DNA of 11,329 nt from Actinomycetota bacterium (GTDB lineage: Bacteria > Actinomycetota > Thermoleophilia > Gaiellales > Gaiellaceae): positions 25,300 through 36,628 of the forward strand of contig JACDGR010000003.1 in the NCBI GenBank assembly GCA_013821525.1. The letters run 5' to 3'. Under the pieces are notes generated by a model. The model worked only from the letters and a program-made list of their open reading frames with translations. It had not been told where the DNA came from and did no database searches. A program made the translations under genes and the position numbers. Shown one piece after another: positions 5,283 through 10,736 of the stretch. The number at the start of each line of letters is the position of its first letter. The first letter of the stretch is position 1.

Positions 5283-5371
5283 GGAGGGGTGTCCGAGCGG
5301 TCTAAGGAGCACGATTGGAAATCGTGTATGTGCTGAAAGGTGCATCGAGGGTTCAAATCCCTCTCCCTCCG
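5283..5371 (+). tRNA. tRNA-Ser, anticodon GGA
   Basis: Acceptor GGAGGGG (5283-5289) pairs with TCCCTCC (5364-5370) with one G-T pair at the last position; discriminator G5371. The anticodon stem CACGA/TCGTG encloses the loop TTGGAAA with anticodon GGA at 5317-5319. A long variable arm and a T arm gaggg-TTCAAAT-ccctc complete the class II serine tRNA. It reads UCC and UCU. CCA is not encoded. Confidence 0.97.
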
Positions 5372-5379
5372 CCTCACCC

Positions 5380-5404
5380 GAGAGCCCGCCCCGAGCGGGC
5401 TCTC
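5380..5404 (+). terminator. strong hairpin after tRNA-Ser(GGA)
   Basis: GAGAGCCCGC and GCGGGCTCTC are perfect 10-bp complements around the loop CCCGA, starting 9 nt after the tRNA. No T-run follows, but the position fits a tRNA terminator. Confidence 0.65.
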
Positions 5405-5427
5405 GTGGTACCCGGAGGAGCCTTGGC

Positions 5428-5433
5428 TAGGAT
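5428..5433 (+). promoter_or_regulatory. -10 element of the tRNA-Ser(GCU) gene
   Basis: TAGGAT ends 10 nt before the tRNA, matching the spacing at the first tRNA gene. No consensus -35 is seen. It suggests this tRNA has its own promoter after the preceding hairpin. Confidence 0.45.
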
Positions 5434-5443
5434 GCGCCCGCCC

Positions 5444-5534
5444 GGAGAAGTGGCCGAGTGGCTGAAGGCGGCGCCCTGCTAAGGCGTTAGGTGGGGAAAT
5501 CCCTGCCTCGAGGGTTCGAATCCCTCCTTCTCCG
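5444..5534 (+). tRNA. tRNA-Ser, anticodon GCU
   Basis: Acceptor GGAGAAG (5444-5450) pairs perfectly with CTTCTCC (5527-5533); discriminator G5534. The anticodon stem GCGCC/GGCGT encloses CTGCTAA with anticodon GCT at 5478-5480. The variable arm is long (about TAGGTGGGGAAATCCCTG) and the T arm is gaggg-TTCGAAT-ccctc. It reads AGC and AGU. CCA is not encoded. Confidence 0.97.
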
Positions 5535-5663
5535 CCTCCCTCACGCACTCACCGGAGCAAAAATCACCCTTCAGGGCGATACCCGGCCCGCCCTGGCTCG
5601 CACAGGATGGTGTTTGCCGGCTCCCCCAAGTACGTCCCCAACCGGCAACTGACTGCGGCGATT

Positions 5664-5696
5664 CCCGCCCCTCCCCCGGGCGGGTTTCGCATTTCT
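5664..5696 (+). terminator. rho-independent-type terminator
   Basis: CCCGCCC (5664-5670) and GGGCGGG (5678-5684) form a 7-bp GC stem with a 7-nt loop, followed by TTTCGCATTTCT. It is 130 bp after the last tRNA. The DNA between 5535 and 5663 shows no gene or RNA that I can recognise. Confidence 0.5.
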
Positions 5697-5725
5697 GGGG
5701 GCAGATCGGCGGGCCGGGTGGGTTG

Positions 5726-5742
5726 GAGGCTCGAAAAGCCTC
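5726..5742 (-). terminator. small hairpin at the end of the cytochrome c gene
   Basis: GAGGCT and AGCCTC form a 6-bp stem with a 5-nt loop that on the - strand reads TTTCG. It begins inside the stop codon. It is weak and lacks a T-run. Confidence 0.3.
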
Positions 5743-6383
5743 TAGGAGCCTGCGACGCTCGAGACGTACGCGGAGACGTCGTTGATCTGCTTGTCGCTCA
5801 GCTGGCCCTTGAAGGCTGGCATCGCACCGCCGCCGTGAATCACCTGGTTCTTGACGCGGGCCATGCTCGGCTTCAGGTCGTCGAGATTGGGTCCGACGTT
5901 GCCGGAGGCGCCGGCGGCTTTCAGCGTGTGGCAGCCGCCGCAACCGGCCGAGGCGAAGACTGCCTTGCCCGCGGTCGCATCGCCACCGCCGGCCGGGGGC
6001 GTCGGCGTCGAGGTCGGAGCCGTCGACGTGGCCGCCGTGGACGTGCGCTCTGTCGAGGTGCTCGCGGTCGAAGTGGTCGGCGTGGACGTGGTCTGGCTCG
6101 GCAGCGGCTTGCTGCGTGTCTCGGTGACTGCAGGGGACTCGCCGGCCGTCTTCTCCTTCTGCTCCTTGCCGAAGACCAGCACGGCCGAGATCATCGCGAC
6201 GAAGAAGACGACGCCGAGCACGACGAACCAGCCGACGTACTTACCCGGGAAGTTCGGGTTGCGCCGCGGCAGCACGAACGAGCAAACGAGTGCGAAGAGG
6301 ATGAATGCGCCGCCGAAAGCTGCGAGCGCGATCTTGTTGGCGGTCGCAAGTCCGGCGACGACGAGGGTGACCGTCGAGAGCAT
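5742..6383 (-). CDS. membrane-anchored monohaem cytochrome c
   Basis: A 213-residue electron-transfer protein. Two hydrophobic segments (about 12-38 and 50-71) with PRRNP between them anchor it in the membrane. A Ser/Thr/Pro-rich linker (about 86-130, repeated TST units) follows, then a class I cytochrome c domain. The domain has the haem motif CGGCH (148-152) and the distal ligand Met188 in GGGAMPAFKG, and ends with the usual DVSAYVSSVA helix. This matches the cbb3-type/c6-like small cytochromes that shuttle electrons to oxidases on the outer face. The ATG has no strong Shine-Dalgarno; TAGCTT lies 9 nt upstream. It is the last gene of a - strand run and starts 21 bp after the aquaporin stop. 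No oxidase or haem-lyase gene is nearby, so its redox partner is unknown. Confidence 0.92.
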   Translation of the reverse strand: MLSTVTLVVAGLATANKIALAAFGGAFILFALVCSFVLPRRNPNFPGKYVGWFVVLGVVFFVAMISAVLVFGKEQKEKTAGESPAVTETRSKPLPSQTTSTPTTSTASTSTERTSTAATSTAPTSTPTPPAGGGDATAGKAVFASAGCGGCHTLKAAGASGNVGPNLDDLKPSMARVKNQVIHGGGAMPAFKGQLSDKQINDVSAYVSSVAGS

Positions 6384-6404
6384 CGGGGGCGGAAGCTACC
6401 GGAA

Positions 6405-7139
6405 CTAGGACAGTGCCGCGTCGCCCGGCCGCGCCTCTTCGACGCCGGTCTCGGGCGGCCCGACGGGAACCGGGCGTGCAGGGCGCAGGTAGAGCAGCTC
6501 GTAGGCGCTCGCTGCGATCACGGCACCTGCGAACGGCCCGATGTACCAGACCCAGAAGTGCGCCCAGTGGTGGCCGACGAGCTGTGGCCCGAACGCGCGC
6601 GCCGGGTTCATCGCGGCGCCGGTGAGCACCCCGCCCATCAGGACGTCGGCAACGATCGTGAGGCCGATCGCCAGGCCGGCGATCTGCTTGAACGCGCCCC
6701 GCGGATCGACAGCCGTTGCGAAGATCACCGAGACGAGGAAGAAGGTGAGTACGGCCTCGAGCACCACCGCCGCGCCGGCCGGGATCCCGGCGCCGAGCGA
6801 CGGCACGCCGAGATGGGACTGGTCTTCGATCGCCTGTGGCAGAACCCACTTGAGCAGCAGCGCTGCAAGCGCCGCGCCGGAGAACTGCATCAGCCAGTAC
6901 CAGAGCGCGAGCACCGGGGCGATGCGCCGCGTGACGAGGAAACCGAGCGTCACCGACGGGTTGAAATGGCCGCCCGAGATGAACCCGAAGGCCGAGACGA
7001 AGACGGCGATCACGAGGCCGTTCGCCAGCGCGATGTCGGTGAGCGTGCGCGCGAACCCGACGCAGCCGGCGCCGATGAAGATCAGCGCGAACGTGCCGAT
7101 GAACTCGGCGGTGCCACGGCGCAGATAGTCGAACTCCAT
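6405..7139 (-). CDS. MIP-family aquaporin with a TIP-like selectivity filter
   Basis: A 244-residue six-helix membrane channel of the major intrinsic protein family. The first half-helix motif is NPS (60-62, in SGGHFNPSVTLG) instead of NPA; the second is NPA (178-180, in GAAMNPARAFGP). Aligned by hand with E. coli AqpZ, the narrow filter is Asn40, Val166, Ala175 and Arg181, where AqpZ has Phe, His, Thr and Arg. Plant tonoplast aquaporins have His, Ile, Gly/Ala and Arg, so the pore looks wider than a pure water channel and may pass ammonia, urea or similar small solutes. The C-terminal ~25 residues are Pro-rich and cytoplasmic. ATG 7139 is used; the TTG one codon earlier is possible. TAGTCT 11 nt upstream may be a separate promoter. 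Neighbours: SDR 52 bp upstream, cytochrome c 21 bp downstream. Confidence 0.92.
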   Translation of the reverse strand: MEFDYLRRGTAEFIGTFALIFIGAGCVGFARTLTDIALANGLVIAVFVSAFGFISGGHFNPSVTLGFLVTRRIAPVLALWYWLMQFSGAALAALLLKWVLPQAIEDQSHLGVPSLGAGIPAGAAVVLEAVLTFFLVSVIFATAVDPRGAFKQIAGLAIGLTIVADVLMGGVLTGAAMNPARAFGPQLVGHHWAHFWVWYIGPFAGAVIAASAYELLYLRPARPVPVGPPETGVEEARPGDAALS

Positions 7140-7150
7140 CAACAGCCGGA

Positions 7151-7156
7151 AGACTA
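7151..7156 (-). promoter_or_regulatory. possible internal -10 element before the aquaporin gene
   Basis: TAGTCT on the - strand lies 11 nt before ATG 7139 (8 nt before TTG 7142), in the 52-bp gap after the SDR gene. It would let the aquaporin and cytochrome genes be transcribed apart from the epimerase-SDR pair. Confidence 0.3.
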
Positions 7157-7191
7157 GGACCCGCGTCGGACGGACAGCTACGGGCGACCTG

Positions 7192-7911
7192 CTAGATCAT
7201 GAAGGCGCCGTTGTTGTGGTCGATCGCCTGGCCGGTCACCCCGACCGCGTCGGGGGAGAGGAGCCACGCAACCGTGCCGGCGATCTCCTCGGGCTCGCTC
7301 ATCCGCCCGAGCGGCACCTCTCGCATCGCGACCTCGAACGCCTCCTCGCGGGTCAGGCCGTCGAACGCATCGAGACCCTGCCACGCCATGTCGGTGTTCA
7401 CCCAACCTGGGCAGATCGCGTTCACCTGGATCCGTCGCGGCGCGAGCTCGGCGGCGAGTGAGCGCGTCAGGCCGAGCAGGCCCGCCTTCGACGCGCAGTA
7501 CGCGGTGTAGCCCGCGACGCCGATGCGCGCGAGGATCGAGGAGGTGATCACGATGCGTCCGCCCTCCGGCAGCTGCTGCTCGACGGCGCGGCAACACCAG
7601 TAGGTGCCGAAGAGATTCGTCTGCACGATCTCGTCCCACCGGTCGTCCTTGCCGGCTGGATTCGGGCCGCCGGTCCCGGCGTTCGCCACGAGCGCGTCGA
7701 CCGGCTCGTCGATCGCTGCGAAGACAGCCGCGCGATCGCGGATGTCGCAGGCCCTCGTGGTTGCGCCGGGAACGACGTCGCGCAGGCGCGCCTCGTCACG
7801 TGCGAGCAGCGTCAGGCGCGCACCTTCGGCAGCGAGTCGCTGCGCGATCGCGCGGCCAATGCCGGTGCCGGCCCCGCTGATCACGACGTGCTTTCCGTCG
7901 AGCCGATTCAC
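7192..7911 (-). CDS. classical short-chain dehydrogenase/reductase
   Basis: A 239-residue classical SDR that should reduce or oxidise a carbonyl/hydroxyl group with NAD(P). Numbered from GTG 7911: cofactor glycine motif SGAGTGIG (12-19), NAG (77-79), catalytic Asn99 (TNLFGTY), Ser125 in ITSS, Tyr138 and Lys142 (YCASK), then PGWVNTDM and the C-terminal GVTGQAIDHNNGAF typical of FabG-like enzymes. The substrate is not predictable. The start is set by overlap: GTG shares two bases with the TGA of the upstream epimerase (GTGA), which indicates translational coupling. An upstream in-frame start at 7935 would intrude 24 bp into the epimerase gene and precede the normal N-terminus, so I reject it. 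The two genes probably act on the same or consecutive substrates. Confidence 0.93.
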   Translation of the reverse strand: MNRLDGKHVVISGAGTGIGRAIAQRLAAEGARLTLLARDEARLRDVVPGATTRACDIRDRAAVFAAIDEPVDALVANAGTGGPNPAGKDDRWDEIVQTNLFGTYWCCRAVEQQLPEGGRIVITSSILARIGVAGYTAYCASKAGLLGLTRSLAAELAPRRIQVNAICPGWVNTDMAWQGLDAFDGLTREEAFEVAMREVPLGRMSEPEEIAGTVAWLLSPDAVGVTGQAIDHNNGAFMI

Positions 7912-8891
7912 GCGGGCGAGCCCAAAAGGTCCCACGCCGCAAACAGGGCCTGCTCCTTCTCGCGGGCGAGCCCCGCCGGCGGGTCTGTGGGCGCCTCGCC
8001 GCGCTGCACCCAGTCCAGAGTCGCGCGTACGGTCTCGGCGAGTGGCCGGATCTGTAGCCCGGCGCCGAGCGCGCGGGTGACGGGCGCGCGCATGAACGAG
8101 TCGTCCTCCTCATCGCCGAGCCAGAGCGGCAACTCCATCCACGGCCCGACCTCGTTCGCGACGAGAAAGGCAGGCTCGACCCAGACGATCTCGGCGGGCA
8201 CCGCTCCGACCTCCCGGCACGTTTCGAAGACCTGCTCCATCGTCTGCGTCGGGCTGACGGCGTTGTAGGTGCCGGCGAGCTCCTCCTCCGCCGCGTCGAT
8301 AGTCCAGATCGCGAGGTCGCGGACGTCGAGCACCTGAACAGGAGCCTCCGGCGGCGCCGGCGCGAGCACACGTCCACCTGCCGCAAAGCGCTGCGGCCAG
8401 TAGGTGAAGCGGCCCGTGTGATCCCACGGCCCGACGATCAGTCCGGGGCGAGGGATGAAGGCGTTCGGGAAACGCGAACGCACCGCGTCCTCGCAGAGGC
8501 CTTTCAACGCGCCGTAGGTGTCGTACCTGACCTCCTCCGTCTCCTCGGGAAGTTGTGCCACGGCGCCTTCCTCGCCGTCTGCCCGCGACTCGTCGCTGTA
8601 GACCGACATCGTCGAGACGAAGGTGTAGTGGCCGACGTCCGGCAGCGCGTCGAGCGTCGCCTGGACGACGCGTGGCACGTAGCCGCTCGTGTCGACGACC
8701 GCGTCGAACGAGCGTCCGGCGAGCGCGCTCAGGTCGCCGTCGCGATCGCCGCGCAACTTCTCGACGCCGGGGAAGAGGTCGGGACGGGTTTGACCGCGAT
8801 TGAAGAGCGTCACGTCGTGGCCGCGCGAGAGTGCGGTGTCGACGACGTGACGGCCCACGAACTGTGTGCCGCCGAGAACCAGGATGCGCAT
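7908..8891 (-). CDS. NAD-dependent epimerase/dehydratase family protein (extended SDR)
   Basis: A 327-residue extended SDR. MRILVLGGTQFVGRH opens the Rossmann fold with GGTQFVG (7-13), and NRG (31-33) follows strand 2 as in the CSP41-like/atypical extended SDRs. The active site appears as STMSVY (93-98) and YGALK (126-130). RPGLIVGPWDHTGRF and the NAVSPTQTMEQV segment are typical of the substrate-domain part. It is likely cytoplasmic. The reaction and the sugar or other substrate are unknown. ATG 8891 is chosen because the Rossmann strand starts there and TAGGCT stands exactly 7 nt upstream; the frame stays open to 9023 but codes for nothing family-like. It is the first gene of the - strand run and overlaps the SDR by GTGA. 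Confidence 0.9.
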   Translation of the reverse strand: MRILVLGGTQFVGRHVVDTALSRGHDVTLFNRGQTRPDLFPGVEKLRGDRDGDLSALAGRSFDAVVDTSGYVPRVVQATLDALPDVGHYTFVSTMSVYSDESRADGEEGAVAQLPEETEEVRYDTYGALKGLCEDAVRSRFPNAFIPRPGLIVGPWDHTGRFTYWPQRFAAGGRVLAPAPPEAPVQVLDVRDLAIWTIDAAEEELAGTYNAVSPTQTMEQVFETCREVGAVPAEIVWVEPAFLVANEVGPWMELPLWLGDEEDDSFMRAPVTRALGAGLQIRPLAETVRATLDWVQRGEAPTDPPAGLAREKEQALFAAWDLLGSPA

Positions 8892-8904
8892 ACGCTCCAG
8901 CCTA
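8891..8904. promoter_or_regulatory. 12-bp bidirectional leaderless promoter
   Basis: Between two divergent ATGs lie only 12 bp. On the + strand TACGCT (8891-8896) is followed by 7 nt and ATG 8904. On the - strand TAGGCT (8904-8899) is followed by 7 nt and ATG 8891. Each hexamer overlaps the first base of the opposing start codon. The 18 bases from 8889 to 8906 (CATACGCTCCAGCCTATG) are a near-palindrome, 14 of 18 positions symmetrical. Confidence 0.55.
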
Positions 8905-9350
8905 TGTCCTGGCCGATCCGGAACGCAGAGCCGACGGACTACGCTCGCGTGCACGGCGTGGTCGACGCATGGTGGGGCGGGCGCCCGATGGCCGCGATGC
9001 TGCCGAAGCTCTTCTTCGTGCACTTTCGCGATACGTCATTTGTCGCTGACACCGACGGCGAGCTCGCGGGCTTCTTGTGCGGGTTTCGGTCGCAGACCTT
9101 CGACGACGAGGCGTACATCCACTTCGCCGGAGTCGATCCGGAGCGGCGCTCGGCCGGTCTTGGCCGTGAGCTCTACGAGCGATTCTTCGCCGCGGTCGCT
9201 CCACGCACCGTCGTGCGCGCGGTCACCTCACCGGTCAACGAGCGATCCGTCGCATTCCATCGCGCACTGGGATTCGAGGTCGAACGTGTGGACGAGGACT
9301 ACGACGGTCAGGGAGAGTCGCGCGTGCTGCTCGTCAGGTCGCTGGCGTGA
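8904..9350 (+). CDS. GNAT-family N-acetyltransferase
   Basis: A 148-residue single-domain acyltransferase. IRNAEPTDYARVHGVVDAWW is the usual N-terminal strand and helix. The acetyl-CoA loop of motif A is RRSAGLG (81-87) after the strand YIHFAGVDPE. Motif B is NERSVAFHRALGFE (112-125), where the Asn and the FHxxLGF helix are typical of the RimI-like group. The acceptor (an amine or a protein N-terminus) cannot be told. The ATG at 8904 lacks a Shine-Dalgarno and is preceded by TACGCT at 7 nt, so a leaderless message is likely. It overlaps the following hydrolase by GTGA and so is translationally coupled to it. The frame is open upstream to 8418, but that part is antisense to the epimerase gene. 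Confidence 0.9.
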   Translation: MSWPIRNAEPTDYARVHGVVDAWWGGRPMAAMLPKLFFVHFRDTSFVADTDGELAGFLCGFRSQTFDDEAYIHFAGVDPERRSAGLGRELYERFFAAVAPRTVVRAVTSPVNERSVAFHRALGFEVERVDEDYDGQGESRVLLVRSLA

Positions 9351-10090
9351 GCACGCTCGACGACGTCGGCGATCCGGCCGGCACTCCTGTCGTCTACCTG
9401 CACGGTGGCGGGGACTCGCGCCTCTCGCGACACCCGGACGATTCGATCGCCGCCGAGCTCGGCGTGCGGCTGCTTGCAGCCGAGCGCAGCGGGCCCGCTG
9501 GACACCACCGCTCACTCCGTCGCTGGACGGAGAGGTTTCTCGACAGGCTCGAGGTCGAGCGTTTCGGCCTGCTCGGCTGGTCGGCGGGTGGCCCGCACGC
9601 GCTCGCGATCTCCGCTCTAGCACCCGAGCGGGTGACACGGGTCGTGCTCGTCGGAGCGATGCCGACGCCGGATGGCGTTTCCGTTCTCCCGGAGGACGTT
9701 CGTCGAGCGATGCGGTTCGCGCGGGTCGCGCCGCGGCTCGTCGCCCGGCGGCTCGAGCGCTGGGGGCGTATGCCGCCACCGCCCACCGGTGACGACGCGA
9801 CGGATGTCGCGTACGCGCGCGGACGCAGCGAGTCGTTCCGGCATGGCGGTCTCTGGCTCGCGCGGGAGCTCGCCTACCTCGGCCGGCCGTGGCAGATCGA
9901 GCTCGCCGACGTCGTGGCGCCCGTGCGGCTCTGGTACGGCGACCGCGACTACGTGTGCCCGCCGTCGATCGGCGAGGAGTACGTGCGCCTGCTTCCTCAC
10001 GCCGAGCTGAACGTCGTTCCCGGCACGCACCAGCTGCTCTTCAGCCACTGGCGCGAACTGCTCCTCGACGTCTCCCGACCCGTCACCTAG
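9347..10090 (+). CDS. alpha/beta-fold hydrolase
   Basis: A 247-residue alpha/beta hydrolase, probably cytoplasmic. The oxyanion-hole strand reads VVYLHGGGDS (15-24). The nucleophile elbow is GWSAGG with Ser79. The acid is most likely Asp201 in WYGDRDYVCPP, and the histidine is His228 in PGTHQLL. The cap region between about 104 and 180 is rich in Arg. The order fits the proline-iminopeptidase/haloperoxidase-like subgroup, but esterase, lactonase or peptidase activity cannot be separated by eye. The GTG start shares its last two bases with the TGA of the acetyltransferase, the normal coupled arrangement. The stop is 18 bp from the stop of the converging NrtR-like gene, with no clear terminator between them. 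Confidence 0.9.
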   Translation: MSTLDDVGDPAGTPVVYLHGGGDSRLSRHPDDSIAAELGVRLLAAERSGPAGHHRSLRRWTERFLDRLEVERFGLLGWSAGGPHALAISALAPERVTRVVLVGAMPTPDGVSVLPEDVRRAMRFARVAPRLVARRLERWGRMPPPPTGDDATDVAYARGRSESFRHGGLWLARELAYLGRPWQIELADVVAPVRLWYGDRDYVCPPSIGEEYVRLLPHAELNVVPGTHQLLFSHWRELLLDVSRPVT

Positions 10091-10108
10091 TCCAGCCTGG
10101 CCGCTTAC

Positions 10109-10699
10109 TCAGCGCGGCGGGCGCAGCGCGGCAAACTCGTCCGTCACCTCTAGCCGCTGTGCGGCGAAGCGGAAGAGGGCCGCCGGCCGGCCACCGGTGC
10201 GACCCGGACTGCGAAGACCCTCGACGCGTTCGAGCACGCCGCGTCGCAGCAGCACCCGCTGAAGGTTCGTCGCGGAGACGTCGTGGCCGAGGGCGGCGAC
10301 GTAGATCTCGCGCAGCTCCGAGAGCGTGAAGCGCAGCGGCGCGAGCGCGAAACCGACGTTCGTGTACGAGAGCTTCGCGCGCAGCCGAGCCTGCGCCGCC
10401 GCGACCAGCTCGACCTCGTCCCTCGCGCGACCCTCGCCTTGACGCGCGTCGCTCCACGCCGTGCCGTGGTCACCTCTTGCACGCGCAAGCCCGAGGTATG
10501 CAGTCGCAAGCCCGCCGCTCTCGAGCACCCGCGTCTCGAGTTGCTCGACGTGGGCGAGGGACGCGACGTCGACGGCGCGCGCCAGCGCGGTCTCGAGCGC
10601 GTCCTCGTCACGTGAGGCCGATGCGAGCAGCACCTCGAGACGTCCTTCGTGCACACGCAACACGACTGCAATCACGGCGTGCGGAGTAGGATCTGACAC
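10109..10699 (-). CDS. NrtR-like transcriptional regulator with a degenerate Nudix domain
   Basis: A 196-residue protein built like NrtR: an N-terminal Nudix-fold sensor and a C-terminal winged helix. The C-terminal half is clear: FTLSELREIYVAALG (124-138), a recognition region around ATNLQRVLLRRGVLE (143-157), and the wing GGRPAALFRF (169-178). The N-terminal half starts as a Nudix strand (HAVIAVVLRVHEGRLEVLLA, 7-26) and resumes at VEQLETR (51-57) and ATAYLGLA (65-72). The LPGGFV segment is missing, and the REUxEE helix is reduced to RAVDVASL. It should therefore have no hydrolase activity but may still bind a nucleotide such as ADP-ribose. The start is GTG 10699, with TAGACT 14 nt upstream and GGGA as a weak ribosome site. 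The frame runs open to 11020 opposite the BMP gene, which is not coding. It is divergent from and probably controls the BMP gene. Confidence 0.85.
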   Translation of the reverse strand: MSDPTPHAVIAVVLRVHEGRLEVLLASASRDEDALETALARAVDVASLAHVEQLETRVLESGGLATAYLGLARARGDHGTAWSDARQGEGRARDEVELVAAAQARLRAKLSYTNVGFALAPLRFTLSELREIYVAALGHDVSATNLQRVLLRRGVLERVEGLRSPGRTGGRPAALFRFAAQRLEVTDEFAALRPPR

Positions 10700-10721
10700 G
10701 GTTTTCGTCCCGCAGTCTAAA
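10693..10721 (+). promoter_or_regulatory. promoter of the BMP lipoprotein gene
   Basis: CTGACA (10693-10698), a 17-bp spacer and TCTAAA (10716-10721) form the best sigma-70-like promoter of the window. Its -35 covers the start codon of the NrtR-like gene, and its -10 overlaps TAGACT (10719-10714) on the other strand, so the two promoters exclude each other. The predicted start near 10728 leaves a leader of under 10 nt. Confidence 0.5.
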
Positions 10722-10725
10722 ACTC

Positions 10726-10729
10726 GGAG
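10726..10729 (+). promoter_or_regulatory. Shine-Dalgarno of the BMP lipoprotein gene
   Basis: GGAG stands 7 nt before GTG 10737. If transcription starts near 10728 this site would be partly lost from the message, so either the start lies further upstream or translation is leaderless. Confidence 0.5.
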
Positions 10730-10736
10730 CTGCCCC

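Noticed and set aside
3235..5534. Integration site of a mobile element at the serine tRNAs
   Set aside because: No integrase, no duplicated tRNA 3' end beyond the tRNAs' own shared acceptor sequences, and the genes between are ordinary chromosomal families.
5607..7157. A 516-codon open frame on the + strand
   Set aside because: It is antisense to the cytochrome c and aquaporin genes, both of which have clear family motifs. Its translation is low-complexity Arg/Glu/Asp-rich and matches no family; such long shadow frames are usual in GC-rich DNA.
8892..9023. N-terminal extension of the epimerase (open frame to 9023)
   Set aside because: The Rossmann strand starts at ATG 8891; the extra 44 residues have no family resemblance and lie opposite the acetyltransferase gene.
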